From assembly GCF_002362315.1 (NCBI RefSeq), contig NZ_MTZV01000006.1:434001-498000 (forward strand): DNA of 64,000 nucleotides, read 5' to 3'. The notes beneath the pieces were generated by a model, which worked only from the letters and a program-made list of their open reading frames with translations, was not told where the DNA came from and did no database searches. The position numbers and the translations under genes were made by a program. Shown one piece after another: positions 7,982 through 16,944 of the stretch. Source of the stretch: Paraburkholderia acidicola (GTDB taxonomy: Bacteria > Pseudomonadota > Gammaproteobacteria > Burkholderiales > Burkholderiaceae). Position 1 is the stretch's first letter, and each line of letters opens with the position of its first letter.

Positions 7982-9118
7982 ATGCCACTTCCTTCCGTTG
8001 TCGTTGATCGAACGTTATCTGTCATCGTGCGGTCAGCCATCAGAAAGCAACCGTTGATCGCGCTATTCATGGCCGTCTGGCTTGCAGGCGGACTATTGGG
8101 CGGTGCACCGTCTGCTAACGCAACTTCCCAGCACGACCTGCTCAATGCACCGGTCAAGGCAGTCGCGAATCAGCGCTTGCCTGTCGATACACCGCAGGGC
8201 AGCGCGGTGCTACCGGTCTACGCCGATCGCGCAATCGATGCCGTTGCACCCGATGTGAAGCGGGTATTCATCGTCGTGCACGGCACGCTCAGAAATGCCG
8301 ACGTCTACTACGCGACCGGGCAGAAGATCCTTGAAAAGGCAGGCGCCTCCGCAGAAGGGACGATGGTCGTTGCCCCGCAGTTTTTGACGGAAGCCGATGC
8401 GCATGCATTCGCGCTGCCCACGACCACCCTGGCCTGGACGCAGGAAGGATGGAAAGGCGGCGAACCGGCACGCCAGCCTGGCGCAATCAGCTCCTTCACG
8501 GCTTTCGATGCGTTGCTCGCGCATTTTGCCGATCGGCGCCTCTATCCCGCGCTGTCGACGGTGGTCGTGCTCGGTCATTCAGCGGGTGCACAGTTCGTGC
8601 AGCGGTATGCGGTGGTGGGACGTGAAGGCGAGGCGCTGGTTCGCGCGGGCATTGCGGTCCGCTATGTCGTCGCCAATTCATCGAACTACCTGTATTTCGA
8701 CGACGAACGGCCGGTCAGTCTGGCCGAAGCCTGTCCTCGCGCGACTGAGTGGCGATATGGCCTGAAATCCGCGCCGACCTATGTTTCTTCGCAGAACCCG
8801 CAGGATCTTGAATCGCGGTACGTCGCGCGCAATGTCGTGTACCTGCTCGGCGGAGCCGATACGGATCCTTACACGCATTTCATCGATCGCTCCTGTGCGG
8901 CCATGGCACAAGGTCCTTATCGTCTCGCACGCGGGCTCGCGTACTTCGATTATCTGAAACGGCGCCATCCGTCCGGTCTCGAGCAGAAAGTCGTCGAAGT
9001 CCCGGGCATCGGGCACGACAACCTCGGTATGTTCACGTCGGATTGCGGCATGGCGGTGCTGTTCGATCGTGCGGTACCGTCGTCGTGTCCGGTTGTCGCT
9101 GGAACGCCATCGCAGTAA
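7982..9118 (+). CDS. Secreted alpha/beta hydrolase
   Basis: 378 residues. The first 48 contain a hydrophobic segment (LIALFMAVWLAGGLLGG) ending in SANA, a likely Sec signal. The core has VHGTLRNADVY (oxyanion region), the nucleophile elbow GHSAGAQFV at about residue 200, GGADTDPY as acid region and GIGHDNLGMF as catalytic histidine. The fold is that of an esterase or lipase; the substrate is unknown. ATG 7982 is taken, but ATG 8069 just before the hydrophobic segment is also possible. It stands alone between a terminator and a gene-free stretch. Confidence 0.82.
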   Translation: MPLPSVVVDRTLSVIVRSAIRKQPLIALFMAVWLAGGLLGGAPSANATSQHDLLNAPVKAVANQRLPVDTPQGSAVLPVYADRAIDAVAPDVKRVFIVVHGTLRNADVYYATGQKILEKAGASAEGTMVVAPQFLTEADAHAFALPTTTLAWTQEGWKGGEPARQPGAISSFTAFDALLAHFADRRLYPALSTVVVLGHSAGAQFVQRYAVVGREGEALVRAGIAVRYVVANSSNYLYFDDERPVSLAEACPRATEWRYGLKSAPTYVSSQNPQDLESRYVARNVVYLLGGADTDPYTHFIDRSCAAMAQGPYRLARGLAYFDYLKRRHPSGLEQKVVEVPGIGHDNLGMFTSDCGMAVLFDRAVPSSCPVVAGTPSQ

Positions 9119-9512
9119 TGGCGCGACGGATGTCCGATGCGGGTCAACCTGCCTGAGTAATCTAAAGCGCCGGTGTATCGTTACGCTGGCTGCTCACCCT
9201 ATCTCTGCATTGCGGTATCGAAACCCGATACTCAAAAGTTAAATTCCTCCTCATCATCCCAGAAAAGATACGATTGATGACGCTACATAGCAGACCTGGC
9301 ACGTCTCAAGCGATCAAAAACCCGAAGTGGACCGATTAGTATCAATTGCACGTTCTGCAAAGTCGCTCAGAAGATCCCGTGCGCATAAAAAGACGTGTCG
9401 AGTGAAAGCCGTGACCAGCTTGATCGTCTTGTTGTATGTGCCGGCCGCCGCCGGTTCGTACCAGGGCCAATGACGACAGCCGCGCATGCGATGCACCAAA
9501 AAGGGAAAAGCG
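9119..9512. other. Intergenic region, no gene seen
   Basis: 394 bp. The only structure noted is a short hairpin GTATCG-AAACC-CGATAC at 9215-9231. Short open frames here show no recognisable start or family. Confidence 0.5.
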
Positions 9513-10292
9513 ATGTTCGAGAATCCGTTCAGCAGGCGACGTAGTATGCGAACCGACTCTGCCGATGCGAGCAAGGCCGCAGCGGTGCGACAGACGCTGT
9601 CAGCTGGCCCGGCTTCGTCCGGGGCCGCCAGAGTGCCGGCCATTGGGACACAGCGGACCTGTGCGTCGATGGCCGGCGTGAAAGCCGCCAGCAAGGAGAT
9701 TTCGCGTACGCTGATGAAGCTGCTCAAGAGCCGGCAGGGCGTCCCGGTAGAGACGCTCTTTGGTGTGCTCGGTTCGCTTGCCGGTTTTTCCTGCCAGATG
9801 GGCATACGCGACGAATACTCGCGGCGCGCGAATGCATTGCCACCCTTGCACGTCGTCAGAACGCTCGATGGGCGGGTCTTCTATTTTGGCGATGCGCTCA
9901 ACGAGATGCTGGCCGAGAGCCAGTATTCGGTCTGGTCGCTGAGCGCCAGCCACGCGCGCAAACTGGGCGGCACGCCCCCCGATCTGTCCGCGATCTTCGC
10001 GCATGTCAGCCGGACCTGCGGCGGCACCGATTTCGGCGTGCCACGCTTTCCCGAGGGCAGGCCGGTCAAGGACTTGCCCGTCGACTACGTGAGGACGTTC
10101 TGGTCGCTGATCCAGCCCGCCGTGCAGAAGCATTGCAACGGTCCGTCCGAGTGGCACATCGCCTACGGCCTCGCGATACAGGCCGCAATGGATGTGTCGA
10201 AAGCGGTCATCGATCCGGGCGCCGCGCTCGAGATCGTCATGGAGTGCGCGGTACCGATGTCCAAGCTCGACCCGAGGGAGGTCGGTCTTTGA
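9513..10292 (+). CDS. Conserved-type hypothetical protein
   Basis: 259 residues, start ATG 9513 behind AAGGGAAA; an in-frame ATG at 9486 is the alternative. There is no signal peptide or membrane segment. Hydrophobic helical blocks (VETLFGVLGSLAGFSCQMG; EWHIAYGLAIQAAMDVSKAV) alternate with charged parts, and GRVFYFGDALNEML suggests a globular cytoplasmic fold. I do not recognise the family. A second unknown gene follows 75 bp later on the same strand, so the two may be co-transcribed. Confidence 0.7.
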   Translation: MFENPFSRRRSMRTDSADASKAAAVRQTLSAGPASSGAARVPAIGTQRTCASMAGVKAASKEISRTLMKLLKSRQGVPVETLFGVLGSLAGFSCQMGIRDEYSRRANALPPLHVVRTLDGRVFYFGDALNEMLAESQYSVWSLSASHARKLGGTPPDLSAIFAHVSRTCGGTDFGVPRFPEGRPVKDLPVDYVRTFWSLIQPAVQKHCNGPSEWHIAYGLAIQAAMDVSKAVIDPGAALEIVMECAVPMSKLDPREVGL

Positions 10293-10367
10293 TGCGTGCC
10301 ATGATTCGTGATCGCCTGACGTCCGTTTCCCTACGCGTCCGCGGGCAATCCTTTTGATGACATTTGA

Positions 10368-11051
10368 GTGGCTATGGCAAGGTCGACAGAAACAGCGGTG
10401 TTCAATATCAAGCGCTGGGTACTGGATCAGTGTCACCCTGATGTGAGTGCGTCGCTCGCAGCCGACATCGATCGCTATTCCCGCCTCTACACTGCCTGCG
10501 ATGCGCTCGAAACCTTTGCGGGGTTTCGGCCGGACGACGACGAAGACGACGAAGATCTCTTCGCCGAGCTGGCCGACCGCCGGCGTCTGCTCGCAGACAG
10601 GCTCGCTGCTGCCAATCTCGATCGCTATCTGGACGATGCGCCGGCCGGTCTTTACCTGGCGATTCCCTACCTCGACCGGTGTTCGGACCTGCAGGCGCTC
10701 TGGCTGGTCAACAAGACCGCGGAACCTGTCGATTTCCTCGGCCGAAGCACGAGCGGCCTCGCCGCCTTCGAGAGCTCGCTGTGTTGCGGCGACGGTGAGC
10801 TGCTCATGCTTCCTCCGGAACCGGAGTGCAACGACGACACGCAACTCGAACCGGGAGAGCGCATTGTCATCGGCGAGTATTCGATCTCGTTCGATGGCGA
10901 TTCTGCTACGACGCATCGACTGACTATTGCGACTGATGGTTACGCGCAGGAGTGGGTGAGTGTCGTACCACGCCTCGCCGGTTATCTGTCGCAACGCCCG
11001 GCGCACGGTATCCATTCGCTGCAACGCAGCGATAGAGGTGCGTTGATGTAA
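10368..11051 (+). CDS. Hypothetical acidic protein
   Basis: 227 residues from GTG 10368; ATG 10374 is equally likely, and neither has a clear ribosome-binding site. An acidic patch DDDEDDEDLF near residue 57 is followed by a helical segment (LADRRRLLADRLAAANLDRYL) and a beta-rich C-terminal half. There are no membrane segments and the family is not recognised. It lies downstream of another unknown protein and upstream of the CTTAAG box of the Fur-family gene. Confidence 0.65.
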   Translation: MAMARSTETAVFNIKRWVLDQCHPDVSASLAADIDRYSRLYTACDALETFAGFRPDDDEDDEDLFAELADRRRLLADRLAAANLDRYLDDAPAGLYLAIPYLDRCSDLQALWLVNKTAEPVDFLGRSTSGLAAFESSLCCGDGELLMLPPEPECNDDTQLEPGERIVIGEYSISFDGDSATTHRLTIATDGYAQEWVSVVPRLAGYLSQRPAHGIHSLQRSDRGALM

Positions 11052-11177
11052 TCCGTCGACGTCGCCTGTATTGGCGTCTCGCATGCTGCTTCCCAGCGCG
11101 ATCGGCACACTGTGCCCGTCGCGTGTCTGTGTCCACACCGATCCCCCATCCGCACCACACGCACCGCTCATCGCGCG

Positions 11178-11194
11178 CTTAAGGTTCCCTTAAG
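11178..11194 (+). promoter_or_regulatory. PmrA/QseB-type box A (upstream of Fur-family gene)
   Basis: CTTAAG-GTTCC-CTTAAG fits the PmrA consensus YTTAAK-N5-YTTAAK exactly and is also a perfect inverted repeat with 1 more bp on each side. A -10-like hexamer GATAGT starts at 11206, 11 bp after the box. That spacing recurs at the other three boxes in the window. Confidence 0.72.
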
Positions 11195-11336
11195 CAGGCA
11201 GCGCCGATAGTAGCGGCGATCTATGCCTCGTCTCCCGACGGCTACGCGCCGCAAGGAAGCGACCGCTGCGCCGTCCGGGTGCCCACACGGGCACGAACCC
11301 GATCAAAACCGGCGCTCAAAGCACGATGTCACCCTC

Positions 11337-11759
11337 ATGACCATTCACGAAGATTTGCAGAACGTCGGGCTGCGCGCCACACGTCCGCGCGTTCTGGTAC
11401 TCGACCTGTTTCGCACGCACGGGCATATCCATCTGAGCGCCGAGCAGATCTATCGCCGCGTGACCGAAGAGGTCCGTCAGATGAGTCTGCCCACGGTCTA
11501 TCGCGTGCTGGGGCAACTGGTCGGCGTTGGACTGCTTGCCAGCGTGACGTTTGGCGATGGCCGTACCGTGTACGAGTTGAGCGACGGCAAGCACCACGAT
11601 CACCTGATCTGCACCGGTTGTGGCCGCGTTCAGGAGTTTTTCGATCCCGTGATCGATGCACGTCAGGCTGCTGTCGCGAGCGATCTGGATTTTCAGGTAG
11701 CCAATCGTCAGCTCGTCCTGTTCGGTCTGTGCGCGACATGTAGAAGACACGCGAGCTAG
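11337..11759 (+). CDS. Fur-family metalloregulator
   Basis: 140 residues from ATG 11337 (MTIHEDLQNVGLRATRPR), which fits the Fur family start; an open frame runs up to ATG 11223 and would add 38 residues with no family match. The DNA-binding part shows LSAEQIYRRV and LPTVYRVLGQLVGVGLL. Metal sites are suggested by DGKHHDHLICTGCG and the second CxxC pair in LCATCRRH. It could be Fur, Zur or PerR type; the motifs alone do not decide. A PmrA/QseB-type box lies about 140 bp upstream, and a second one follows at 11779 before the hopanoid operon. Confidence 0.9.
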   Translation: MTIHEDLQNVGLRATRPRVLVLDLFRTHGHIHLSAEQIYRRVTEEVRQMSLPTVYRVLGQLVGVGLLASVTFGDGRTVYELSDGKHHDHLICTGCGRVQEFFDPVIDARQAAVASDLDFQVANRQLVLFGLCATCRRHAS

Positions 11760-11778
11760 TCAGACTGCGTGTCACGTC

Positions 11779-11811
11779 CTTAAGGTTTCCTTCAGCTTTG
11801 CGCCGTACCAT
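11779..11811 (+). promoter_or_regulatory. PmrA/QseB-type box B and -10 for the hopanoid operon
   Basis: CTTAAG-GTTTC-CTTCAG at 11779-11795 is a one-mismatch PmrA-type box. TACCAT, a -10-like hexamer, begins at 11806. hpnJ starts at 11899. Confidence 0.68.
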
Positions 11812-11898
11812 TCGCGCCATTGCCCGCAGCCTGCGGGGCAGCCATTTACGAGGCGCCGACAACCCTGGCGGCGCCTGTCAAGGTTGGCCGGAGCATTC

Positions 11899-13320
11899 AT
11901 GAAAACGCTGTTTTTGCAGGCACCGTCATACGACGGTTTCGACGGCGGCGCGGGTTCGCGCTATCAGGCGAAGCGCGAGATCCGTTCGTTCTGGTACCCG
12001 ACGTGGCTCGCACAGCCCGCGGCGCTCGTGCCCGGTAGCCGCGTGCTCGACGCACCGGCCGACGAGCTGTCCGTCAACGCGACACTCGATATCGCGCAAG
12101 ACTACGAGCTGGTCGTGATCCACACGAGCACGCCGTCCTTTCCCACCGATGCCCTGTTTGCCGAAGACCTCAAGAAACGTCGCCCGGACGTGCTGATTGG
12201 CATGGTCGGCGCGAAGGTCGCGGTCGACCCGCATAACTCGCTGACTGCATCGGAAGCCATCGATTTCGTCTGTCGCGAAGAGTTCGACTTCACCTGCCAG
12301 GAAGTCGCAGAAGGCAAACCGTTCGCGCAGATTCTCGGCCTGAGCTATCGCGCAGCCGATGGCTCGATCGAACACAACGGCGCACGTCCGATTCTCGAGA
12401 ACATGGACGAGCTGCCGTTCGTCGCGCCGGTCTACAAGCGCGATCTGAAGATCGACAACTACTTCATCGGCTATCTGAAGCATCCGTATGTCTCGATCTA
12501 CACGGGACGTGGCTGCCGTTCGAAGTGCACGTTCTGCCTGTGGCCGCAGACGGTCGGCGGACATCGCTATCGCACGCGTTCGGTGGAGAACGTGCTGGAA
12601 GAAGTGAAGTGGATCCGCGACAACATGCCCGAAGTGAAGGAGATCATGTTCGACGACGACACGTTCACCGACTTCAAGCCGCGTGTGGAAGAGATCGCAC
12701 GTGGGTTGGGCAAGCTCGGCGTGACATGGTCATGCAACGCGAAGGCAAACGTCCCGTACGCGACGCTGAAGATCATGAAGGAGAACGGCCTGCGGTTGCT
12801 GCTCGTAGGCTACGAGTCAGGCGATGACCAGATCCTGCTGAACATCAAGAAGGGGCTGCGCACGGACATCGCGCGACGCTTCAGCGAAGACTGCCGCAAG
12901 CTCGGCATCAAGATTCACGGCACGTTTATCCTGGGGCTGCCGGGCGAGACGCAGGAAACGATCGTCAAGACGATCGAGTACGCGAAGGAAATCAATCCGC
13001 ACACAATCCAGGTCTCGCTGGCGGCGCCATACCCGGGCACGACGCTGTATAACCAGGCGGTCGAGAACGGCTGGCTCGAAGAGAACAAGGTGATCAACCT
13101 GGTGAGCCGCTCGGGTGTGCAACTGGCCGCAATCGGCTACCCGCATCTGTCACGCGACGAGATCTATCACCAGCTGGAACGCTTCTACCGGCAGTTCTAT
13201 TTCCGGCCGTCGAAGATCTGGGAGATCGTGCGCGAGATGCTGACGAGCTGGGAGATGATGAAGCGGCGTCTGCGTGAAGGCGTCGAGTTCTTCCGCTTCC
13301 TGCGTGCGCACGAGGCGTGA
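11899..13320 (+). CDS. hpnJ: Hopanoid-associated radical SAM protein HpnJ
   Basis: 473 residues. An N-terminal B12-binding-type domain (about 1-180) precedes a radical SAM core with the cluster motif C206-x3-C210-x2-C213 in GRGCRSKCTFC. HpnJ family members act late in making bacteriohopanetetrol cyclitol ether, rearranging the sugar attached by HpnI/HpnK. The start ATG 11899 has GGAG just upstream; the open frame begins 15 bp earlier. Its stop overlaps the start of the next gene, the HpnI-like glycosyltransferase, so the two are translationally coupled. Confidence 0.9.
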   Translation: MKTLFLQAPSYDGFDGGAGSRYQAKREIRSFWYPTWLAQPAALVPGSRVLDAPADELSVNATLDIAQDYELVVIHTSTPSFPTDALFAEDLKKRRPDVLIGMVGAKVAVDPHNSLTASEAIDFVCREEFDFTCQEVAEGKPFAQILGLSYRAADGSIEHNGARPILENMDELPFVAPVYKRDLKIDNYFIGYLKHPYVSIYTGRGCRSKCTFCLWPQTVGGHRYRTRSVENVLEEVKWIRDNMPEVKEIMFDDDTFTDFKPRVEEIARGLGKLGVTWSCNAKANVPYATLKIMKENGLRLLLVGYESGDDQILLNIKKGLRTDIARRFSEDCRKLGIKIHGTFILGLPGETQETIVKTIEYAKEINPHTIQVSLAAPYPGTTLYNQAVENGWLEENKVINLVSRSGVQLAAIGYPHLSRDEIYHQLERFYRQFYFRPSKIWEIVREMLTSWEMMKRRLREGVEFFRFLRAHEA

Positions 13321-14495
13321 TTACCGCGCACCTGATCGCCCTCATGCTCGCTTATGCGTGCAGCGTGGGGGCGGTGCTTGGCATCGTCTACACGGTGCTC
13401 GCAGCGTTCCTGATCGGCCGTTTTTTTGCGCGGCCAGTGTCTGAACCGACGAGCTTTCCACCCGTCACTGTCGTCAAACCGCTGCATGGTAACGAGTGGG
13501 CACTGCTCGCGAATCTGCAGAGCTTTTGCCAGCAGGACTATCCCGGCCAGGTGCAATTCCTGTTTGGTGTGCACGATTCGAATGACCCTGCGCTGCACGC
13601 CGTCGACGAGATTCGACGTCTGCATCCCGACGCACACATAACGGTCGTCGCCGATGCGCGCCTGTACGGTCCGAACCGCAAGATCAGCAATATCCTCAAC
13701 ATGCTGCCGCAGGCACAGCACGACGTGCTTGTGTTCGCCGACAGCGACGTGAGTGTGCCACCTGAGTATCTGCGCCACCTGGTCGGTGAACTGCAGAACC
13801 CCGGCGTCGGTCTTGTCACGTGTGCCTATCGCGGGCAGCCCGATCCGGGCTTCTGGCCGCGACTATCGGCCAAGGCGATCAACTATCACTTTCTCCCGGG
13901 TGTCGTGACCGGACTGACGCTGGGACTTGCGCGTCCGTGCTTCGGCCAGACGATTGCGATGCGCCGCGACACGTTCGAGAAGATCGGCGGATTCGCGCCT
14001 TTCGTGCACCATCTCGCCGAAGATCACGCGATCGGCGAAGCGGTCCGCATGATCGGAGAGAAGGTCGTGGTTCCGCCGTTTGCGATTGCGCATGCCTGTG
14101 TCGAAAACAGTGCACGCCAGTTGATCTCGCATGAACTGCGCTGGAGTCGCACGATCCGCAGCATCGATCCACTCGGCCATGTCGGCTCAGCACTGATGCA
14201 TCCGCTAGCGTTTGCCCTGCTCGCCGTGCTGCTGTCCGGCACGATGACGTGGTCGTGGTTGTTGCCGATGGTGGCCATCTGCGCGCGCTTCGCGCTGAAG
14301 CTGTCGTCGGACCGTGCGTTGCGGCAGGCGCATGGCGGTCTGTGGTTACTGCCGTTCTGGGACCTTGTTTCGTTCGCGATTTTCGTCGTCAGCTTCCGCT
14401 CGTCGCGCGTGATGTGGCGTGGCTTCCGTTTCGACGTCGACGGTGACGGGCTGCTGACCGCGGTGCAGGAAGAGCGACCGGTGGGCAACGGATGA
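13317..14495 (+). CDS. hpnI: Hopanoid glycosyltransferase HpnI (ceramide-glucosyltransferase-like, GT21)
   Basis: 392 residues from GTG 13317, overlapping the hpnJ stop. An N-terminal membrane helix is followed by a GT-A domain: PVTVVKPLHG, ADSDVSVPPEYL (DxD), HLAEDHAIGEAV and the HELRWSRTIR stretch that matches the (Q/R)xxRW motif of ceramide glucosyltransferases. Two or more C-terminal membrane helices follow. HpnI adds N-acetylglucosamine to bacteriohopanetetrol at the inner membrane. The deacetylase HpnK, often encoded nearby, is not in this window. ATGA overlap with the next gene. Confidence 0.88.
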   Translation: MITAHLIALMLAYACSVGAVLGIVYTVLAAFLIGRFFARPVSEPTSFPPVTVVKPLHGNEWALLANLQSFCQQDYPGQVQFLFGVHDSNDPALHAVDEIRRLHPDAHITVVADARLYGPNRKISNILNMLPQAQHDVLVFADSDVSVPPEYLRHLVGELQNPGVGLVTCAYRGQPDPGFWPRLSAKAINYHFLPGVVTGLTLGLARPCFGQTIAMRRDTFEKIGGFAPFVHHLAEDHAIGEAVRMIGEKVVVPPFAIAHACVENSARQLISHELRWSRTIRSIDPLGHVGSALMHPLAFALLAVLLSGTMTWSWLLPMVAICARFALKLSSDRALRQAHGGLWLLPFWDLVSFAIFVVSFRSSRVMWRGFRFDVDGDGLLTAVQEERPVGNG

Positions 14496-15559
14496 TGCGC
14501 GGACTTTCCGGTGGGCGCGGTGAGGGCGAAAACCCGATGGACAGCGCAGGTTCGATGAAGCACCTGGGCCGCGCAACTGCGCTTGCGGGGTTACTGGTCT
14601 CGCTGTGGCTCGTGTGGAGCAGCCATCCGGCGGCGGTGTTCGGACTGTTGCGGACCGCAGGCGCAGGCGTGCTGCTTGCCGCAATCGCCCACGTGCTGCC
14701 GATGCTCGCCAACGCCTGCGACTGGCGTTCGCTGATGCGCGGCGCAAACCGGCCATCGCTCGCAGCGATGCTGCATCTGGTGTGGATTCGTGAGTCGGTG
14801 AATAGCATGCTGCCGGTCGCGCGTATCGGTGGCGAGGTCGTATCGTTCCGGATGCTCAGACGTCGCGGTGTGCGGCCGTCGACAGCGGCAGGTGGTCTGA
14901 TCGTCGATATGCAGTTGACCGTGCTCAGCCAGTTGCTGTTCACGCTGGCCGGCATCGGCTATCTGTTCGCGCATGCGCAGTCGGATACGTTGCGTCTGGC
15001 CGGACAGCTCGCATGGGGTGTCGTCGCACTGACGCCGCTGCTCGTGCTGTTCGCGCTGGTCCAGCATGCGAGTCCGTTCGAGCGGGCGACGCGGGTTCTG
15101 AACCGCATGACGAGCGGTAAACTGGCCGCGCTCGTCGGGCAGTCCGCGCAGATCGATCAGACGATCAAGCTGATCTGGCGCAGGCGGGCGGTCGTGCTGC
15201 GCTATCTGTTTTTCTGGCAGCCGCTGCAATGCGTGCTGACCGCTGTCGAAATCTGGCTTGCGCTGCATTTTCTCGGCGCACACGTGACGCTGATTGAAGC
15301 GGTCGTGATCGAATCGCTGATTCAGGCGGTAAGCAGCGCTGCGTTCTTCGTGCCCGGTGGGCTCGGCGTACAGGAGGGCGGTTTCATTCTGATCGGCGGT
15401 GCGTTCGGTCTCGATCCGGCGACCTGTCTCGCGCTCGCCGGTGCACGCCGGGTTCGCGACCTGCTGATCTTCGTTCCCGGTTTGTTCGCGTGGCAATTCG
15501 CTGAATCGTCGGCGCGCTTGGGCGAAGCGGCGCCTGGGCGTCAGCGCGCGGCGACGTAG
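14492..15559 (+). CDS. hpnL: HpnL-like membrane protein (LPG synthase/flippase-like family)
   Basis: 355 residues with about eight hydrophobic segments. NSMLPVARIGGEVVSFRML and FFVPGGLGVQEGGFILIG are the signature blocks of the lysylphosphatidylglycerol-synthase-TM/UPF0104 family, which includes HpnL of hopanoid clusters. A role in moving or placing extended hopanoids is inferred. The ATG overlaps the hpnI stop (ATGA); ATG 14537 is a shorter alternative. It converges with the sensor kinase gene that ends at 15541, and the two overlap by 19 bp. Confidence 0.82.
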   Translation: MMRGLSGGRGEGENPMDSAGSMKHLGRATALAGLLVSLWLVWSSHPAAVFGLLRTAGAGVLLAAIAHVLPMLANACDWRSLMRGANRPSLAAMLHLVWIRESVNSMLPVARIGGEVVSFRMLRRRGVRPSTAAGGLIVDMQLTVLSQLLFTLAGIGYLFAHAQSDTLRLAGQLAWGVVALTPLLVLFALVQHASPFERATRVLNRMTSGKLAALVGQSAQIDQTIKLIWRRRAVVLRYLFFWQPLQCVLTAVEIWLALHFLGAHVTLIEAVVIESLIQAVSSAAFFVPGGLGVQEGGFILIGGAFGLDPATCLALAGARRVRDLLIFVPGLFAWQFAESSARLGEAAPGRQRAAT

Positions 15560-16944
15560 GCGGGAAACGACACATCGACGGCGAGCCCGTGCCCGTCGAT
15601 ACCGACACCGAGATGCAGGTTCGCATCGAAGTGTTCGGCGATACGGGCGACGATCGACAGGCCTAATCCGCTGCCTGTCGCATGCGTGCCGGTGGCACGA
15701 AAGAACCGGCTCGTGAGATGCGCGAGATCGCCGGTCGCGACACCCGGGCCATCGTCACGCACGCTCACGGTTACCCGGCCAGCCTCTTCGCGTACGTCGA
15801 CTTCGATATGGCCGCCGGGATGCCCGTACTTGATCGCGTTGTCGATGAGGTTGTCGAGCAGGATGCCAATCAGCACCGGTTCGGCGGCGATCTGTGCGTC
15901 GAGACTGCCGAGCAACACGACGGACATATGCGCCTGCTGCGCGTGGCTCTCGTTCGCCAGTATCGCGTCTTGTGCCGCTACAGCGGGCTTGAGCGCTGCA
16001 CCCGGTATCTTCTCGTGTTCGTCGAGTCGCGCGAGCAGCAACAACTGATCGGCGAGCCGCGCGCTGCGATCCACACCCTGCACGACACGCTGCATGGCGA
16101 GCCGCTGCAGGGATGGGTCCGGTTCGCGCAACGCGACCTGCGCCTGCACCTTGATTGCGGCAAGCGGTGTCTTCAGTTCGTGCGCTGCGTTGGCCGTGAA
16201 GGCACGTTCGCGTTCAAGCGATTGCCGCAGACGCGACAGCACGAGATTGATCGCATCGACGAGCGGCCGCACCTCGGTAGGCGCGCGGCCGATGTCGACG
16301 GACTCGAGACGGTTGACATCGCGGGCACGAATCGCACTCGATAGCGTGCGCAGCGGCGCCAGACTCCAGCCGATACCGAACCACACCAGCAGCGCCAGCA
16401 CTGGCAACGCGATGACGATCGGCCGGGCGATCCGCAACGCGACACCGCTCACCAGATCGCTGCGCGTGTTGGCGGGCTCGAACACGCGCACGGTGTGGCC
16501 GAAAGGGGCTTCGCGCAGCGTGAAGGTGTGCCATGCGGCGTTGCCGAGCACGATGGTCTGCGCGCCGCTGAACGGCGGTAACGACAAGTCCCATGCATGC
16601 AGCACATGCAGTTGCGGACTGCCTGCGAGCGCGCGGCCCTGCGCGTCGCGCACCTGGAACAGCGCGTCACGCGGTAGCGTGTCGTCATCGTCTTCATCGC
16701 TCGCGCCGGGGTCGCCGCCTTTCTCTTCTTCGCGTACATCGATCCGCGCGTTGGCCAGCGTGACCAGATCCGCCTGAGTGAGTTGCGCGAGGATCTGCGC
16801 CAGCTCGGCGAGGCGTGCGTCTTCCCACTCCGCGACTTCGCGTGTCGCCTGCCGGTAACTCGACACCAGCGCGATACCCCAGATCAGTGCAAGGCCCGCG
16901 AGGATCAGCAGCATCAGGCGGCGACGGATCGACGACCACATCAT
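15541..16944 (-). CDS. QseC/PmrB-like sensor histidine kinase
   Basis: 467 residues. Two membrane helices (about 11-30 and 170-193) flank a periplasmic domain, then HAMP, the H-box AANAAHELKTPLAAIK analogue (NAAHELKTPL), the N-box NLIDNAIKYG and G-boxes RDDGPG and GSGLGLS. The periplasmic part holds a striking acidic run, REEEKGGDPGASDEDDDD, of the kind that binds cations in PhoQ/PmrB-type sensors. Its start overlaps the stop of the response regulator gene upstream. The response regulator is the obvious partner. Confidence 0.92.
   Translation of the reverse strand: MMWSSIRRRLMLLILAGLALIWGIALVSSYRQATREVAEWEDARLAELAQILAQLTQADLVTLANARIDVREEEKGGDPGASDEDDDDTLPRDALFQVRDAQGRALAGSPQLHVLHAWDLSLPPFSGAQTIVLGNAAWHTFTLREAPFGHTVRVFEPANTRSDLVSGVALRIARPIVIALPVLALLVWFGIGWSLAPLRTLSSAIRARDVNRLESVDIGRAPTEVRPLVDAINLVLSRLRQSLERERAFTANAAHELKTPLAAIKVQAQVALREPDPSLQRLAMQRVVQGVDRSARLADQLLLLARLDEHEKIPGAALKPAVAAQDAILANESHAQQAHMSVVLLGSLDAQIAAEPVLIGILLDNLIDNAIKYGHPGGHIEVDVREEAGRVTVSVRDDGPGVATGDLAHLTSRFFRATGTHATGSGLGLSIVARIAEHFDANLHLGVGIDGHGLAVDVSFPAYVAAR

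Noticed and set aside
9600..11171. A 523-codon open frame on the minus strand
   Set aside because: It lies antisense across two plus-strand genes with better codon bias and starts, is full of Arg/His/Gln as high-GC antisense frames are, and shows no family motif.
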